Below are positions 24,905-33,079 of a stretch of DNA of 64,000 nt, piece after piece. The notes under the pieces are model-generated. The model saw only the letters and a program-made list of their open reading frames with translations. It made no database searches and was not told where the DNA came from. Both the position numbers and the translations under genes were made by a program. This DNA is from Oscillospiraceae bacterium (GTDB taxonomy: Bacteria > Bacillota > Clostridia > Oscillospirales > Oscillospiraceae). Position 1 is the stretch's first letter. Every line of letters begins with the position of its first letter. Location of the stretch: NCBI GenBank assembly GCA_022795735.1, contig JAAWHG010000005.1, positions 42,097 to 106,096 of the forward strand. The letters are read 5' to 3'.

Positions 24905-26857
24905 TTATTCGTCCCGGTAACGGATGACGACATTGTCTCCGCTGAGAATCCGCTGGGTAAACTGCCCCATAAACCCGTTGACAAACATATCCACCGGACC
25001 GCGCAAATGCTCGAGGTCCAAGCCGGAGTATTGCAGCAAATCCATTAAATAGTAGGGTTCCCCGTCGTCCTTTCCTTTTAGGATCATGGGGTTGCCGTTG
25101 ATGGTCACCGACACGCTTTCCCCGCGCTTGACGACCGGCGCCGGTTTCGGTTCGGCAGCCTCTGCCTGCGGCGCGGACACCGCCTGCCCAGCCGGGGACT
25201 CCGGCGCCGCATCCAGACCGCCGTCCAGATCATCCTCCAGCTCGTCCTTATACTCGTCTTCCGGCTCCAGCAGGCCTTCCGCCCAAATTTCATCACCTGA
25301 GGCGGCCATCTGCTCCAATTTTGCCGGTATCCCGTTTACCAGGATTGGACCCATATAGTCTTCGCCCAGAATGTCCTTGAGCACCCGCGAAGCGTCCCGT
25401 CCGGCCTTGGCCGGTTCAAAGGCAATGGCGTCCCCGGCGCGAACCACTGTTGATAGTTCGGCCAGCTCGCCGTTGACCGTCATTACCGGCGGGACAGCGG
25501 GACGGCCTTTGATGAAGCGGCGTTCGCCGTTGACCTTAACGTTCAAATTAGCCCCGCTCCGGCCAATCAAGTCGGCGTAATGGTAGCCGTTCATCAGCAG
25601 AATATCGCGCACAGTCAGCGTCCCGCTGCGGAAGAGCTTGGCGGGCTTTCCGTTGAGCAGCACCACATAGCTGTCGTTTATCAGACCCATGGCCGCCGAA
25701 ATGGCGATGCCCAGCGGCGTTGAATATTCGGGATCGTCGAGCTGATAATCTTCCGAGAATGCGCTCCTGGCGAAGTGGCGGCCCGCAATCACAACCCGGG
25801 TCTCCTCCAGCTTCAGCTCAGCAGCCACCTGTTTCGCCAGGCCTTTCAGCTTGCTGCCGCCGCCCGCTAAAAAGGCGGCGGCGGGCGGCTTACCGTTCAG
25901 CTCCATAATCCGGCCGGCGATCTCCATCGCCAGCGCCCGACTCTCCGGCTCGACGATCTCCCACAACTCCTCCGCTGACACCTCATGCTCCATACCCAAA
26001 ATGTCCTCAAAACGGGAAACCCCGCCCCGGCTCATTTCGGTCTTGATCCGCTCGCCGGTCTGGAAGTCTATGAGGTACTTTCGCATCAGTTGTTCGGTCA
26101 CTTCGTCTCCCGCCATGGTAGCCATGGTATAGCCCACCACACTGCCATCGCGGCAGACCGCAATATCAGACGTTCCCGCCCCAATGTCCACCAGGGCAAG
26201 GTTCAAAAGACGGATGTCCGCCGGGATTGCCGCGTTAAGCGAGGCAATCGGCTCCAGCGTCAGGCTGGCGACCTCCAATCCCAGCTTCCCCACCACGGCA
26301 TAGAGGCTTTCCACCACCTCTTGGGGCAGGAAAGTCGCCATGACCTCGGCCTCAAAAAGCCGGCCTTTGTGCTCCCGAAGGCTGGACAGGGTATAGCCGT
26401 CCGTGGCGTAGCGGACCACCGTGTAGCCCACCATGAAGAACCGCTCAAATTTCTGGTCCTGTTCCGCAATCAGCGTCCGCTCGGCATCGGAGGCGGCCCC
26501 TGCTTCCAGTTGGTTGACCATTTCCTCGCTAATCATCTGAACATCCTCAAATTCCAGCGAAAAGGTCCCCCGCTCCGATTGCAGCGCCCGGCCCGCCGCC
26601 GCGACGCAGACCCGGTTGAGCCGCATTTGCAACCGGGCCTCCAGACGTTTGCGGACGGCGGCGGCCACCTCGGCTACCCGGTCGATATCTTCAATTTGAC
26701 CGTCCAGCATGGCACGTTGGTCGTGGTTCTCTTTTTCCAACGCCAGGACGCGGAACCGCTCTCCTTCCATCCGGCCCACGATGCCAATTATGCTCCGTGT
26801 GCCGATGTCCAGCGCGAAAATGTCCTCATGGCTCTGCTCCGATCTCGCTTTGGTCAT
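24905..26857 (-). CDS. FtsA/PilM-like actin-fold ATPase with C-terminal beta-grasp-like repeats
   Basis: A 650-residue protein. Residues about 10-400 form an actin-like ATPase resembling FtsA or PilM: phosphate-1 motif (FALDIGTRSIIGIVG), phosphate-2 (LALVDIGAGTSDIAV) and the adenosine motif (AAFLAGGGSKLKGL). About 250 further residues follow. They contain at least three repeats of the type VNG...L...GD.I.F, reminiscent of ThiS/MoaD-like beta-grasp folds, broken by an acidic linker. The FtsA C-terminal membrane helix is not evident. It is probably not the housekeeping FtsA: no ftsZ nearby, and the flanking genes are an FtsE-like ATPase and an EAL-HDOD protein. Confidence 0.82.
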   Translation of the reverse strand: MTKARSEQSHEDIFALDIGTRSIIGIVGRMEGERFRVLALEKENHDQRAMLDGQIEDIDRVAEVAAAVRKRLEARLQMRLNRVCVAAAGRALQSERGTFSLEFEDVQMISEEMVNQLEAGAASDAERTLIAEQDQKFERFFMVGYTVVRYATDGYTLSSLREHKGRLFEAEVMATFLPQEVVESLYAVVGKLGLEVASLTLEPIASLNAAIPADIRLLNLALVDIGAGTSDIAVCRDGSVVGYTMATMAGDEVTEQLMRKYLIDFQTGERIKTEMSRGGVSRFEDILGMEHEVSAEELWEIVEPESRALAMEIAGRIMELNGKPPAAAFLAGGGSKLKGLAKQVAAELKLEETRVVIAGRHFARSAFSEDYQLDDPEYSTPLGIAISAAMGLINDSYVVLLNGKPAKLFRSGTLTVRDILLMNGYHYADLIGRSGANLNVKVNGERRFIKGRPAVPPVMTVNGELAELSTVVRAGDAIAFEPAKAGRDASRVLKDILGEDYMGPILVNGIPAKLEQMAASGDEIWAEGLLEPEDEYKDELEDDLDGGLDAAPESPAGQAVSAPQAEAAEPKPAPVVKRGESVSVTINGNPMILKGKDDGEPYYLMDLLQYSGLDLEHLRGPVDMFVNGFMGQFTQRILSGDNVVIRYRDE

Positions 26858-26904
26858 GGTATCACCTGCCGTCTTCCTTTTGTATGTTATCTCAACTGAA
26901 ACAT

Positions 26905-27615
26905 TTATACAATATCCCCAAACCGTCCCCGCGGGACGTTGCCCACAATTTTACCGTCGGACAGGGTGATGACCCGCTTGCGCATCAGGTTCACCGTCTC
27001 TCTGTCGTGGGTCGCCATCAGGATGGTGGTCCCATGGCTGTTCATCTCGTTGAGCAGCTGCATCAAGTCCCAGGTTGTGTCCCGGTCCATGCGCTCGGTC
27101 AGCTCGTCGAGGAGTAAAATGGGCGGGCTCTTGAGGATCGCCTTGGCTAACTCAATGCGCCGGCACGAGGAGTACGGGAACTCCAACACCCGGCGTTCCT
27201 CGCAGTCAGGCATCCCCACCAAGCCCAGCGCCTTCTTGACCCGGGGCTCGTAAATCCACTTGCTTTTGATGAAATTGACCGGGCGCAGCGTAATCATATT
27301 TTCCAGCACCGTGTCGGTGCGGATGAGCATCGGCTCCTGGGGCACAAAACCCACCTGACTGCGGAGCTGACGCCCCGCCCGGCCCCGCCGGTACATTTTC
27401 TCAATATTCTCGCCGTCAAAATAGATTGCGCCCCGGTCCGGCTCAATCTCGCCGGCAATCAAATTCAGCAGCGTACTTTTACCCGAGCCCCGGCTCCCGA
27501 CTACAAAGATGAAAGCGCCTTGCTCAATTTCCAGGTCAATATTCAATACAGCCGCCGTCTTCTTGCCCTTACTTTTGTAGACCTTGGCAACCTGTTCGAG
27601 ATGGATCGTTGGCAT
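26905..27615 (-). CDS. FtsE-like ABC ATPase with degenerate signature motif
   Basis: A 236-residue ABC ATPase closest to FtsE. Walker A is at residues 40-48 (GSRGSGKST), the Q-loop at FVPQEP, Walker B ends Asp170-Glu171 (ILLLDELTERMD) and the H-loop is ATHD. The LSGGQ signature is replaced by FPYSSCRR at about residues 146-153, so ATP-driven dimerisation should be impaired. No FtsX permease is adjacent. I start at the ATG at 27615, just after GGGAGAGG; the open frame upstream is unrelated to the family. The stop is 47 bp before the FtsA-like start, in the same direction. Confidence 0.87.
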   Translation of the reverse strand: MPTIHLEQVAKVYKSKGKKTAAVLNIDLEIEQGAFIFVVGSRGSGKSTLLNLIAGEIEPDRGAIYFDGENIEKMYRRGRAGRQLRSQVGFVPQEPMLIRTDTVLENMITLRPVNFIKSKWIYEPRVKKALGLVGMPDCEERRVLEFPYSSCRRIELAKAILKSPPILLLDELTERMDRDTTWDLMQLLNEMNSHGTTILMATHDRETVNLMRKRVITLSDGKIVGNVPRGRFGDIV

Positions 27616-27642
27616 ATGGCCTCTCCCTGCCTTGCTGTCCCT

Positions 27643-27671
27643 TTGACAAGGGGCTGTACTTCTGCTATACT
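27643..27671 (+). promoter_or_regulatory. Sigma-A promoter for the C39-like gene
   Basis: TTGACA (27643-27648), 17-nt spacer, TATACT (27666-27671). A strong consensus match. It implies transcription from about 27678, which rules out the apparent TTG start codon inside the -10 box (27671). Confidence 0.85.
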
Positions 27672-27715
27672 TGAGGCGGCAATTTTTCTCCGCCTTTAGG
27701 AATGGGGGTGTGCGT

Positions 27716-28618
27716 TTGGAACCGACCGCTTCGCGGCATCTTATCCGGAATACGGTTATATTCCTACTCATTGCCGCGCTTCTGTCCGGCACCATGGCGG
27801 TGGTCTTTCTCCGGGTAAAAGCCCCCTGGATCTATGACGCTCTCGCCAATCAGATTGTCGCCTCCGCCCAACAGACCGTCGCGAAACTGCGCTGGCGGTT
27901 TGACCGGAAGACGGTGCGCGTCTCCGCCGACTCCGGGGTTGCATTGTTGCGTTTCCCCGTCCCCGAAGAGCCTGCCCTCCCGGTTGAGGAGCTGCAAGTG
28001 GTTGACGAGCCTGAACTTCCCGAACCCATCGAACCAGCCCAGCCCAGCGTCACCGATTTGATTCTTGCGCAGGACGTGGAGACCTTGACCGGCGGCAACT
28101 GCTTGCTGGTTTACTACAACCAACTCGATCCCGAATGGGCAGGCAAACCCTTTGGCTGGGACCCCATCGGGGGGTATGGCTGCGGGCCGGTCGCCCTATC
28201 AATGACCGTTTCCAGTTTGACCGGGAACATTGTCAGCCCCGAGGAAATGGCCGCTTGGGCCGCTTCCGAGGGTTACAGCGCACCTCGGAGCGGCGCCTAT
28301 ATCGGCATCGTAGAGGCTACTGCCTCTTATTATAAGCTCAACTGTGCCCCGGTGTCAACTCTGGATGTGGAAACTCTGCGGAATACCCTCTCCTCCGGCG
28401 GCCTGATGGTAGCCCTGATGGGGCCGGGACATTTCACCCGCCGCGGCCACTTCATTATCCTTCGCGGTGTCACGCAAGAGGGAAACATCCTGGTTGCCGA
28501 CCCGGCCAGCCGGGATAAATCCCTCACCGAATGGGACGCAGAGCTTATTCTCCACGAGCTCTCCTCCAGCCGCAGCAGCGGCGCGCCTCTGTGGCATCTC
28601 ACCCCTGCGGACCCATAA
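27716..28618 (+). CDS. Membrane-anchored C39-like papain-fold protein
   Basis: A 300-residue protein with an N-terminal membrane anchor (about residues 10-33), a Pro/Glu-rich stalk (about 80-110) and a C39_2-like domain. The likely catalytic Cys is Cys156 (GGYGCGPVALSMT), His is His245 (TRRGHFIILRG) and Asp is Asp262 (VADPAS). The start is chosen as TTG at 27716, 7 nt after GGGGG; GTG at 27710 is possible. It has its own strong promoter and a terminator behind it. Expected to be extracellular. Substrate unknown; bacteriocin-type leader processing is not supported because no transporter domain is present. Confidence 0.85.
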   Translation: MEPTASRHLIRNTVIFLLIAALLSGTMAVVFLRVKAPWIYDALANQIVASAQQTVAKLRWRFDRKTVRVSADSGVALLRFPVPEEPALPVEELQVVDEPELPEPIEPAQPSVTDLILAQDVETLTGGNCLLVYYNQLDPEWAGKPFGWDPIGGYGCGPVALSMTVSSLTGNIVSPEEMAAWAASEGYSAPRSGAYIGIVEATASYYKLNCAPVSTLDVETLRNTLSSGGLMVALMGPGHFTRRGHFIILRGVTQEGNILVADPASRDKSLTEWDAELILHELSSSRSSGAPLWHLTPADP

Positions 28619-28669
28619 GCCGCTGGCGGCGGCGCCATTCCCCAGAAAATGTAAATACCGTCTTACAAA

Positions 28670-28712
28670 ACTCCCTGGCAAGCGGAACGCCCAGTTCCTT
28701 TTGCCAGGGAGT
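28670..28712. terminator. Bidirectional terminator between convergent genes
   Basis: ACTCCCTGGCAA (28670-28681) and TTGCCAGGGAGT (28701-28712) form a perfect 12-bp stem. An inner GGAAC/GTTCC stem lies in the loop. In the minus direction the stem is followed by TTTTG, so it suits the fliD-fliS transcript best; on plus it is followed by CCTGTTTC. It lies between the C39-like gene and the convergent fliS operon. Confidence 0.8.
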
Positions 28713-28744
28713 CCTGTTTCAGTACATTTTTACGTAATTTGACG

Positions 28745-29149
28745 TCAGCCCTCGCGGAAGGTCGCGTAGAAGGAACGATTTCCGCCCAGGCGCTGGCTGA
28801 TAAATTTATCAAGCCGGATAATCCGGTCCAGCAGCCGCCGGTTCTGCGCCACCTGGTTGGACAGAGCGCTTTCCATTCCCTGTCCGTTTTCCGTGCCGGT
28901 GAGCAATTCGTTGGCCCGGATAGCGTCCGCCTCGGGCATCTGGAGCAGATATTCCCCGATTTGGTCCTGAATCTCCTGTGCCTGACGGACCGGGTCCTCC
29001 CGCATGCTCAACAACATGCTCACCGAAAACTTGTCGTTCCGCTCCATCGACTCGACCATCTGCTCGGTAACGGACAAAACTTCGTTGAACTTTAGGAACT
29101 GCTTCTTCTTCCATTGCAGGAGAAGCGCAAGATCCTGCTGTCCCACCAT
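28745..29149 (-). CDS. Small helical protein in the FliT position, function not recognised
   Basis: A 134-residue protein rich in Gln, Glu and Leu, predicted to be nearly all helical. It begins 4 bp after fliS, the position where FliT-like export chaperones usually lie. I see no diagnostic FliT motif, so this is a positional guess: FliT homologs are short, helical and poorly conserved. It is the last gene of the fliD-fliS transcript, before the terminator. Confidence 0.7.
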   Translation of the reverse strand: MVGQQDLALLLQWKKKQFLKFNEVLSVTEQMVESMERNDKFSVSMLLSMREDPVRQAQEIQDQIGEYLLQMPEADAIRANELLTGTENGQGMESALSNQVAQNRRLLDRIIRLDKFISQRLGGNRSFYATFREG

Positions 29150-29153
29150 AGCC

Positions 29154-29531
29154 TCACTTCCCTTCCGCGCAGTTCTTGGCAGCCGTGCGGAAGGTGTCGC
29201 GCAAATCGCTTAGCATTGGACTGATGCGCTCCAACTCTTTCCGGTTGCGACCGATTTTCACACGGTTGAGCTCGTAGCCGAAGAAGTCGTACAGCCGGTG
29301 CAGCTCGCTGCTGATGGGATAGCGCCGGTCTAGCGTGTCGTCCAGATAGCGAACAATGGCGATACAGCCGTCCACCGAACTCTCAAAAAGCTCGATATCC
29401 TCCTTATCCAGCGCCAACCGGCTCCGATGCAGCCGCATAACCAGCTCGTCATAGACCAGCAGCAGCAGCTCCTCTTGGGTCATCGTATTGATGCTCTGCT
29501 CTTTATAGCTTTGAGCGCCTTTCTTGTCCAT
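29154..29531 (-). CDS. fliS: Flagellin export chaperone FliS
   Basis: FliS binds the C-terminus of unassembled flagellin in the cytoplasm. In B. subtilis it also boosts the FliW-CsrA circuit. The 125-residue helical protein has the family N-terminus (SYKEQSINTMTQEELLLLVYD), with the Leu-rich Tyr-Asp pattern that packs against flagellin. The length is typical. ATG start at 29531, 14 bp after fliD. Flagellin itself is not in the window. Confidence 0.95.
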   Translation of the reverse strand: MDKKGAQSYKEQSINTMTQEELLLLVYDELVMRLHRSRLALDKEDIELFESSVDGCIAIVRYLDDTLDRRYPISSELHRLYDFFGYELNRVKIGRNRKELERISPMLSDLRDTFRTAAKNCAEGK

Positions 29532-29544
29532 ATATGCTCCTGTC

Positions 29545-32166
29545 TTAATATCCGCCCATCAGGCCGGCCAGCGCTGAGCTCTGGCTGTTCATTTCATTCA
29601 TCAGCTTTTCAAGCTGGGTGAACTGGCGAGTATAGTAATCAACCTTGTCGCTCATCTTGGTCTGCCAACGCTCAATCTGCTCCTCCAGACTGTTGTACTT
29701 TTTCTGAAGCGTATTGTTCATCAGCGTCAGGGACTTGCTCTTTGTACCGGCCTTGTTCACCAGCACGCCGTAGCTGCCAATGGAGGTTGAGGCGTAGGTA
29801 TTGATGGTGCTCTTCGCCCGGGCCATCAGGCCGTCATAAGAGTCGCCGTTCTCTTTGCTGGCGGTGAAGACCTTATGTACCTCGTCCGGGTTCTTCTCCA
29901 GCGCGGCGCGGAATTTATCCTCATCGAGACTCAGCGTCGTAACGCCGTTCTCATACTTGGTGGTTAAGCCGATCTCGGTCATTGCGCCCCGGACTGCACC
30001 CGAGGGGGTAATCACACTGCGCAGAGCGTTATGCAATCCACTTAGATCGGTGTCGCCAAACAGCAACCCCGTCTTGGCCTTCTCCTCGTAAGCCTTGATC
30101 TGGCTTTCGCTCAGGTCCTCTTTATCCGCGTCGGTCAAGGGTTCGTAGCGCCTCTTGTTGGCGTCCTTCAGCGGCTGGGTGGAATACTCGGAGCGGACCT
30201 GGGTGGCAAGCTCGTTAAATTCTTTGATGAAGCCCTGAACCGCCTCAATAATCTTGTCGGCGTCGGCCTTGGTCGTGAAGGTCACAACGCTGTCCGCTTC
30301 CACCTTAGCATTCTTGTTCCAGGAACCGTCCGCGTTGAAGAAGCTCACACCATTGGCATCCTTATCATTGTTGAAGGTATCGCTGATGGTGACCGTCATG
30401 CCGTCCATTTCAATGACGTTGGAGGAACGGGTCAGGGTGATGTTGTCGCCGTTGACCGTGGCGTTAACAATGGCGTCTTTACCCGCTTCAAAGCCTTTGC
30501 GGGCCTGTTGGAGTACATCGGCAATGGAATCTACGGAAAGATCGTCCTTCGAGAGCGGCCTGCCGTTCGCAGAGGCCATATAGTACTTCATATTTCCGTC
30601 TTTATCCGCTCTTGCGTGGATGTAATAGGCCTCACCGTCATCATTGTAGCCGCCAATCAGAGCATTTCCATCGCTGTCGGTCACCAAGCCGCTCTCATTC
30701 GTATAAACCTCCGCCTTTCCGACTTCGGTTTTACCGAACAGCGCCTCACCCAGTTTGCCGCCGACGTCTATCCGGCCCGCTGCGCCGGTCTCGTTGGCTG
30801 TCAGCACAAATTTGTTGGTCAACTTGGAGTAACTGGCCTTGACGCCGGCATCACTGCTGTTGATTTTGGACAAAATATCCGAAATGGTGCTGTTTTTGTC
30901 GATGGGCCCAATCTTCACGCCGTTGATTGTCAGCGAAAAGTCGGGATCGGACATTACCTTGTTTCCATCCTTATCCACAGTTTCGCTGCGAAGGGCATCA
31001 AGGTTGCTGCCAAAGGTTTGAAGGAGGGTTGAATTGGTCGTGACAGCGTTGCTCAGCCCGTTGGTCCCAAAGCCCAACGCGGTACCCGCCGCAGATGAAA
31101 CCGTTACCGTCGGTATCTCTTCGCCATCTTTCTCCGGTGTGAAGACAAAAGAACCCTCGTCGTTGACGCTAATGGCAAGCTTTCCCTCGCCAAACGCCTT
31201 ATCCACCTGCTTCTGCATCGTTTCCACGATATCTTTAACGGGATCATCGGATTTAGTCAGATCGCCCAGTACGACTCGGGTGGTCTTGTCACCAATTTGA
31301 ATGGCAATGCTCTGCCCGGACAGGTACTTCTTACGGTCCAGCTCCTCATAAAGCTCGGTGCCGCTGGTCTTCAAGGCGGTGTCGCCCTTCCCCAGCGCGC
31401 CGTCGGTAATGCCCAGCGTATCCTTGATATCGCCGTAGGCACTGCTGATCCATACCGCATCGCCGTCGGCCTTGGCGTCGCCAATGGTCTCAAAACTGAT
31501 GGTGCCGCCATTGTTGACCGCCCGGACCATGGTATCCGCCGTGGCCTTGCCAACCTCCTGCTCGCTCAGCTTTTTGTTGATCGCCTTAGTCAATTCATCG
31601 GCGTCTTTGATGATCTCGTCCTCGGCAAAGGACAACGTTACCTTTTCCCGGCCAACGGTGAGGGTAATATCTCCGCTGAGTTTGGTAAGCTGCACCTTTT
31701 GATCGAAATCAACAGCCGAGCCGATGGCCTGTTCCTTGGTATTCATTGCCTTAGCATCGACGCTGTAACGCGCCGCACTGGCCAGCTGCTTGACCGCGTT
31801 GAGCTTGATCTCGCTGTTGGTCCTGCCGGTAGCCGACACCTTGCTAGCGTTGGAGCCGTTGGTCAAAGTGTTCACCGCGTTGAGGAAGAAGCTTGGGCTG
31901 GACAGGTTTGTCTTAGAGGTATAAGAGGTATACTTCTGAGACAGCGAAATCAGCTTGTCGGTGATATCACGGTACGCGTCCTGCTTCCAGGTGATTTTGG
32001 TCTGCTGCTGCTGCAATTGCGCAATCTTCGCCTGATAGCCCTTGACACAGTTTTCGATCATCAGCTCCGTGTCCATTCCGCTGGCCAGACCGCTGATAAT
32101 GTTGCGGTTACCGTAAATACTGCTGGTACCGCTGCTGGAACCCATCAAACTGCTGATTGATGCCAT
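29545..32166 (-). CDS. fliD: Flagellar filament cap protein FliD, long form
   Basis: FliD forms the pentameric filament cap that folds incoming flagellin. The 873-residue protein has the FliD N-terminal domain (GLASGMDTELMIENCVK), a hook-type insert and a C-terminal coiled-coil region (NKAGTKSKSLTLMNNTLQKKY), all FliD signatures. It is larger than many homologs (about 450-700). The added length is in the surface-exposed middle, rich in Lys, Asp and Gly, which often varies by strain. ATG start at 32166. A sigma-28-like promoter lies upstream. Confidence 0.95.
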   Translation of the reverse strand: MASISSLMGSSSGTSSIYGNRNIISGLASGMDTELMIENCVKGYQAKIAQLQQQQTKITWKQDAYRDITDKLISLSQKYTSYTSKTNLSSPSFFLNAVNTLTNGSNASKVSATGRTNSEIKLNAVKQLASAARYSVDAKAMNTKEQAIGSAVDFDQKVQLTKLSGDITLTVGREKVTLSFAEDEIIKDADELTKAINKKLSEQEVGKATADTMVRAVNNGGTISFETIGDAKADGDAVWISSAYGDIKDTLGITDGALGKGDTALKTSGTELYEELDRKKYLSGQSIAIQIGDKTTRVVLGDLTKSDDPVKDIVETMQKQVDKAFGEGKLAISVNDEGSFVFTPEKDGEEIPTVTVSSAAGTALGFGTNGLSNAVTTNSTLLQTFGSNLDALRSETVDKDGNKVMSDPDFSLTINGVKIGPIDKNSTISDILSKINSSDAGVKASYSKLTNKFVLTANETGAAGRIDVGGKLGEALFGKTEVGKAEVYTNESGLVTDSDGNALIGGYNDDGEAYYIHARADKDGNMKYYMASANGRPLSKDDLSVDSIADVLQQARKGFEAGKDAIVNATVNGDNITLTRSSNVIEMDGMTVTISDTFNNDKDANGVSFFNADGSWNKNAKVEADSVVTFTTKADADKIIEAVQGFIKEFNELATQVRSEYSTQPLKDANKRRYEPLTDADKEDLSESQIKAYEEKAKTGLLFGDTDLSGLHNALRSVITPSGAVRGAMTEIGLTTKYENGVTTLSLDEDKFRAALEKNPDEVHKVFTASKENGDSYDGLMARAKSTINTYASTSIGSYGVLVNKAGTKSKSLTLMNNTLQKKYNSLEEQIERWQTKMSDKVDYYTRQFTQLEKLMNEMNSQSSALAGLMGGY

Positions 32167-32233
32167 AATAGATCGCCCCTTTTTAGTTAGTTTTCACAAA
32201 AACAAAATACAACTCTAAAATCCTTCATATAAA

Positions 32234-32260
32234 GTATCGACATATTATATAGAAAGGTTA
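32234..32260 (-). promoter_or_regulatory. Sigma-28-like promoter for fliD
   Basis: On the minus strand, TAAC (32257-32260), 15 nt, then GTCGATAC (32234-32241). The consensus is TAAA-N15-GCCGATAW. The -35 and -10 each differ at one or two positions, yet match the candidate promoter of the cheA operon closely (same TTAAC core and CGATAC). A TATAAT-like box in the spacer has no usable -35. The region between fliD and parA (32167-32295) is A/T-rich. Confidence 0.55.
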
Positions 32261-32295
32261 ATGGTTTTTAGAAAAAAAATTTTGGAGGGATCGCA

Positions 32296-33048
32296 TTGAA
32301 AAAAATCATCGCGATTACAAATCAGAAGGGCGGCGTTGGTAAGACAACCACTTCGTTGTCGCTAATCCACGCGCTGCGGCTGAGAGGCAATCGCGTCCTT
32401 GGGGTGGATCTCGACCCACAGGGGAGTCTGGGCTTCAGCGCCGGCCTCAATATCGAATCCATTCCCACCATCTACGAGGTCTTTAAAGGCAAGCTCCCCG
32501 TTGACCAAGCCATCGCACACACCGAAATCGGCGACTTCCTCCCGTCCAACATCCTGCTCTCGGCAGCCGAGTCGGAGTTCAACATGCCGGGTCGGGAATA
32601 CCTGCTGCACAACGAGCTGGGCAAAATCATCGACAGCTACGATTACGTCATCATCGACACGCCCCCTGCGCTGAACCTTCTGACCGTCAACGCCTACGTG
32701 GCGGCCGAGGGCCTCATCATTCCAATGGCTCCTGAAATACTCAGCCTGCTGGGTATCTCTCAGATTCGCGAGACCATTGACAGCGTCCGGCACTATTACA
32801 ATCCGGATCTTGAAATTCTGGGGATTCTGCTCAACCGCTACTCCTCTCGCCTCCTCCTCAACCGTGAGGTGGAAGAGATGACCGCACAAATCGCGTCCCG
32901 GCTGGACACCCACATTTTTAAATGTAAAATTCATTCCAGCATTGCGGTCGCCGAATGCCCCGCCCACGGAGAAAGCGTCCTCACCTATGCGCCGTCATCC
33001 AAGCCCGCCCAGGACTATACCGCCCTGCTCGACGAGCTGATGGCTTAG
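32296..33048 (+). CDS. ParA/Soj-family ATPase
   Basis: A 250-residue MinD/ParA-type ATPase. The deviant Walker A is KGGVGKT at residues 11-17, with switch I around VDLDPQGSLG and Walker B in YVIIDTPPALN. TTG start with GGAGGG upstream. Soj-like, but there is no parB next to it, and it is divergent from fliD and followed by a ComFB-domain gene. Members of this class position flagella, chemotaxis arrays or other cargo, so a location role near the flagellum is inferred. It is not FlhG: no FlhF is adjacent and the FlhG N-terminal activator helix is missing. Confidence 0.9.
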   Translation: MKKIIAITNQKGGVGKTTTSLSLIHALRLRGNRVLGVDLDPQGSLGFSAGLNIESIPTIYEVFKGKLPVDQAIAHTEIGDFLPSNILLSAAESEFNMPGREYLLHNELGKIIDSYDYVIIDTPPALNLLTVNAYVAAEGLIIPMAPEILSLLGISQIRETIDSVRHYYNPDLEILGILLNRYSSRLLLNREVEEMTAQIASRLDTHIFKCKIHSSIAVAECPAHGESVLTYAPSSKPAQDYTALLDELMA

Positions 33049-33079
33049 CATCAACCCGATTGGAAGAAAGGAAAAACGC

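Noticed and set aside
27671..27715. An extended start for the C39-like protein at 27671
   Set aside because: The codon overlaps the -10 box of its promoter, so it would not be in the mRNA.
32296..33048. FlhG (flagellar number regulator) instead of ParA
   Set aside because: The FlhG N-terminal activator helix and an adjacent FlhF are missing, and the protein is Soj-like throughout.
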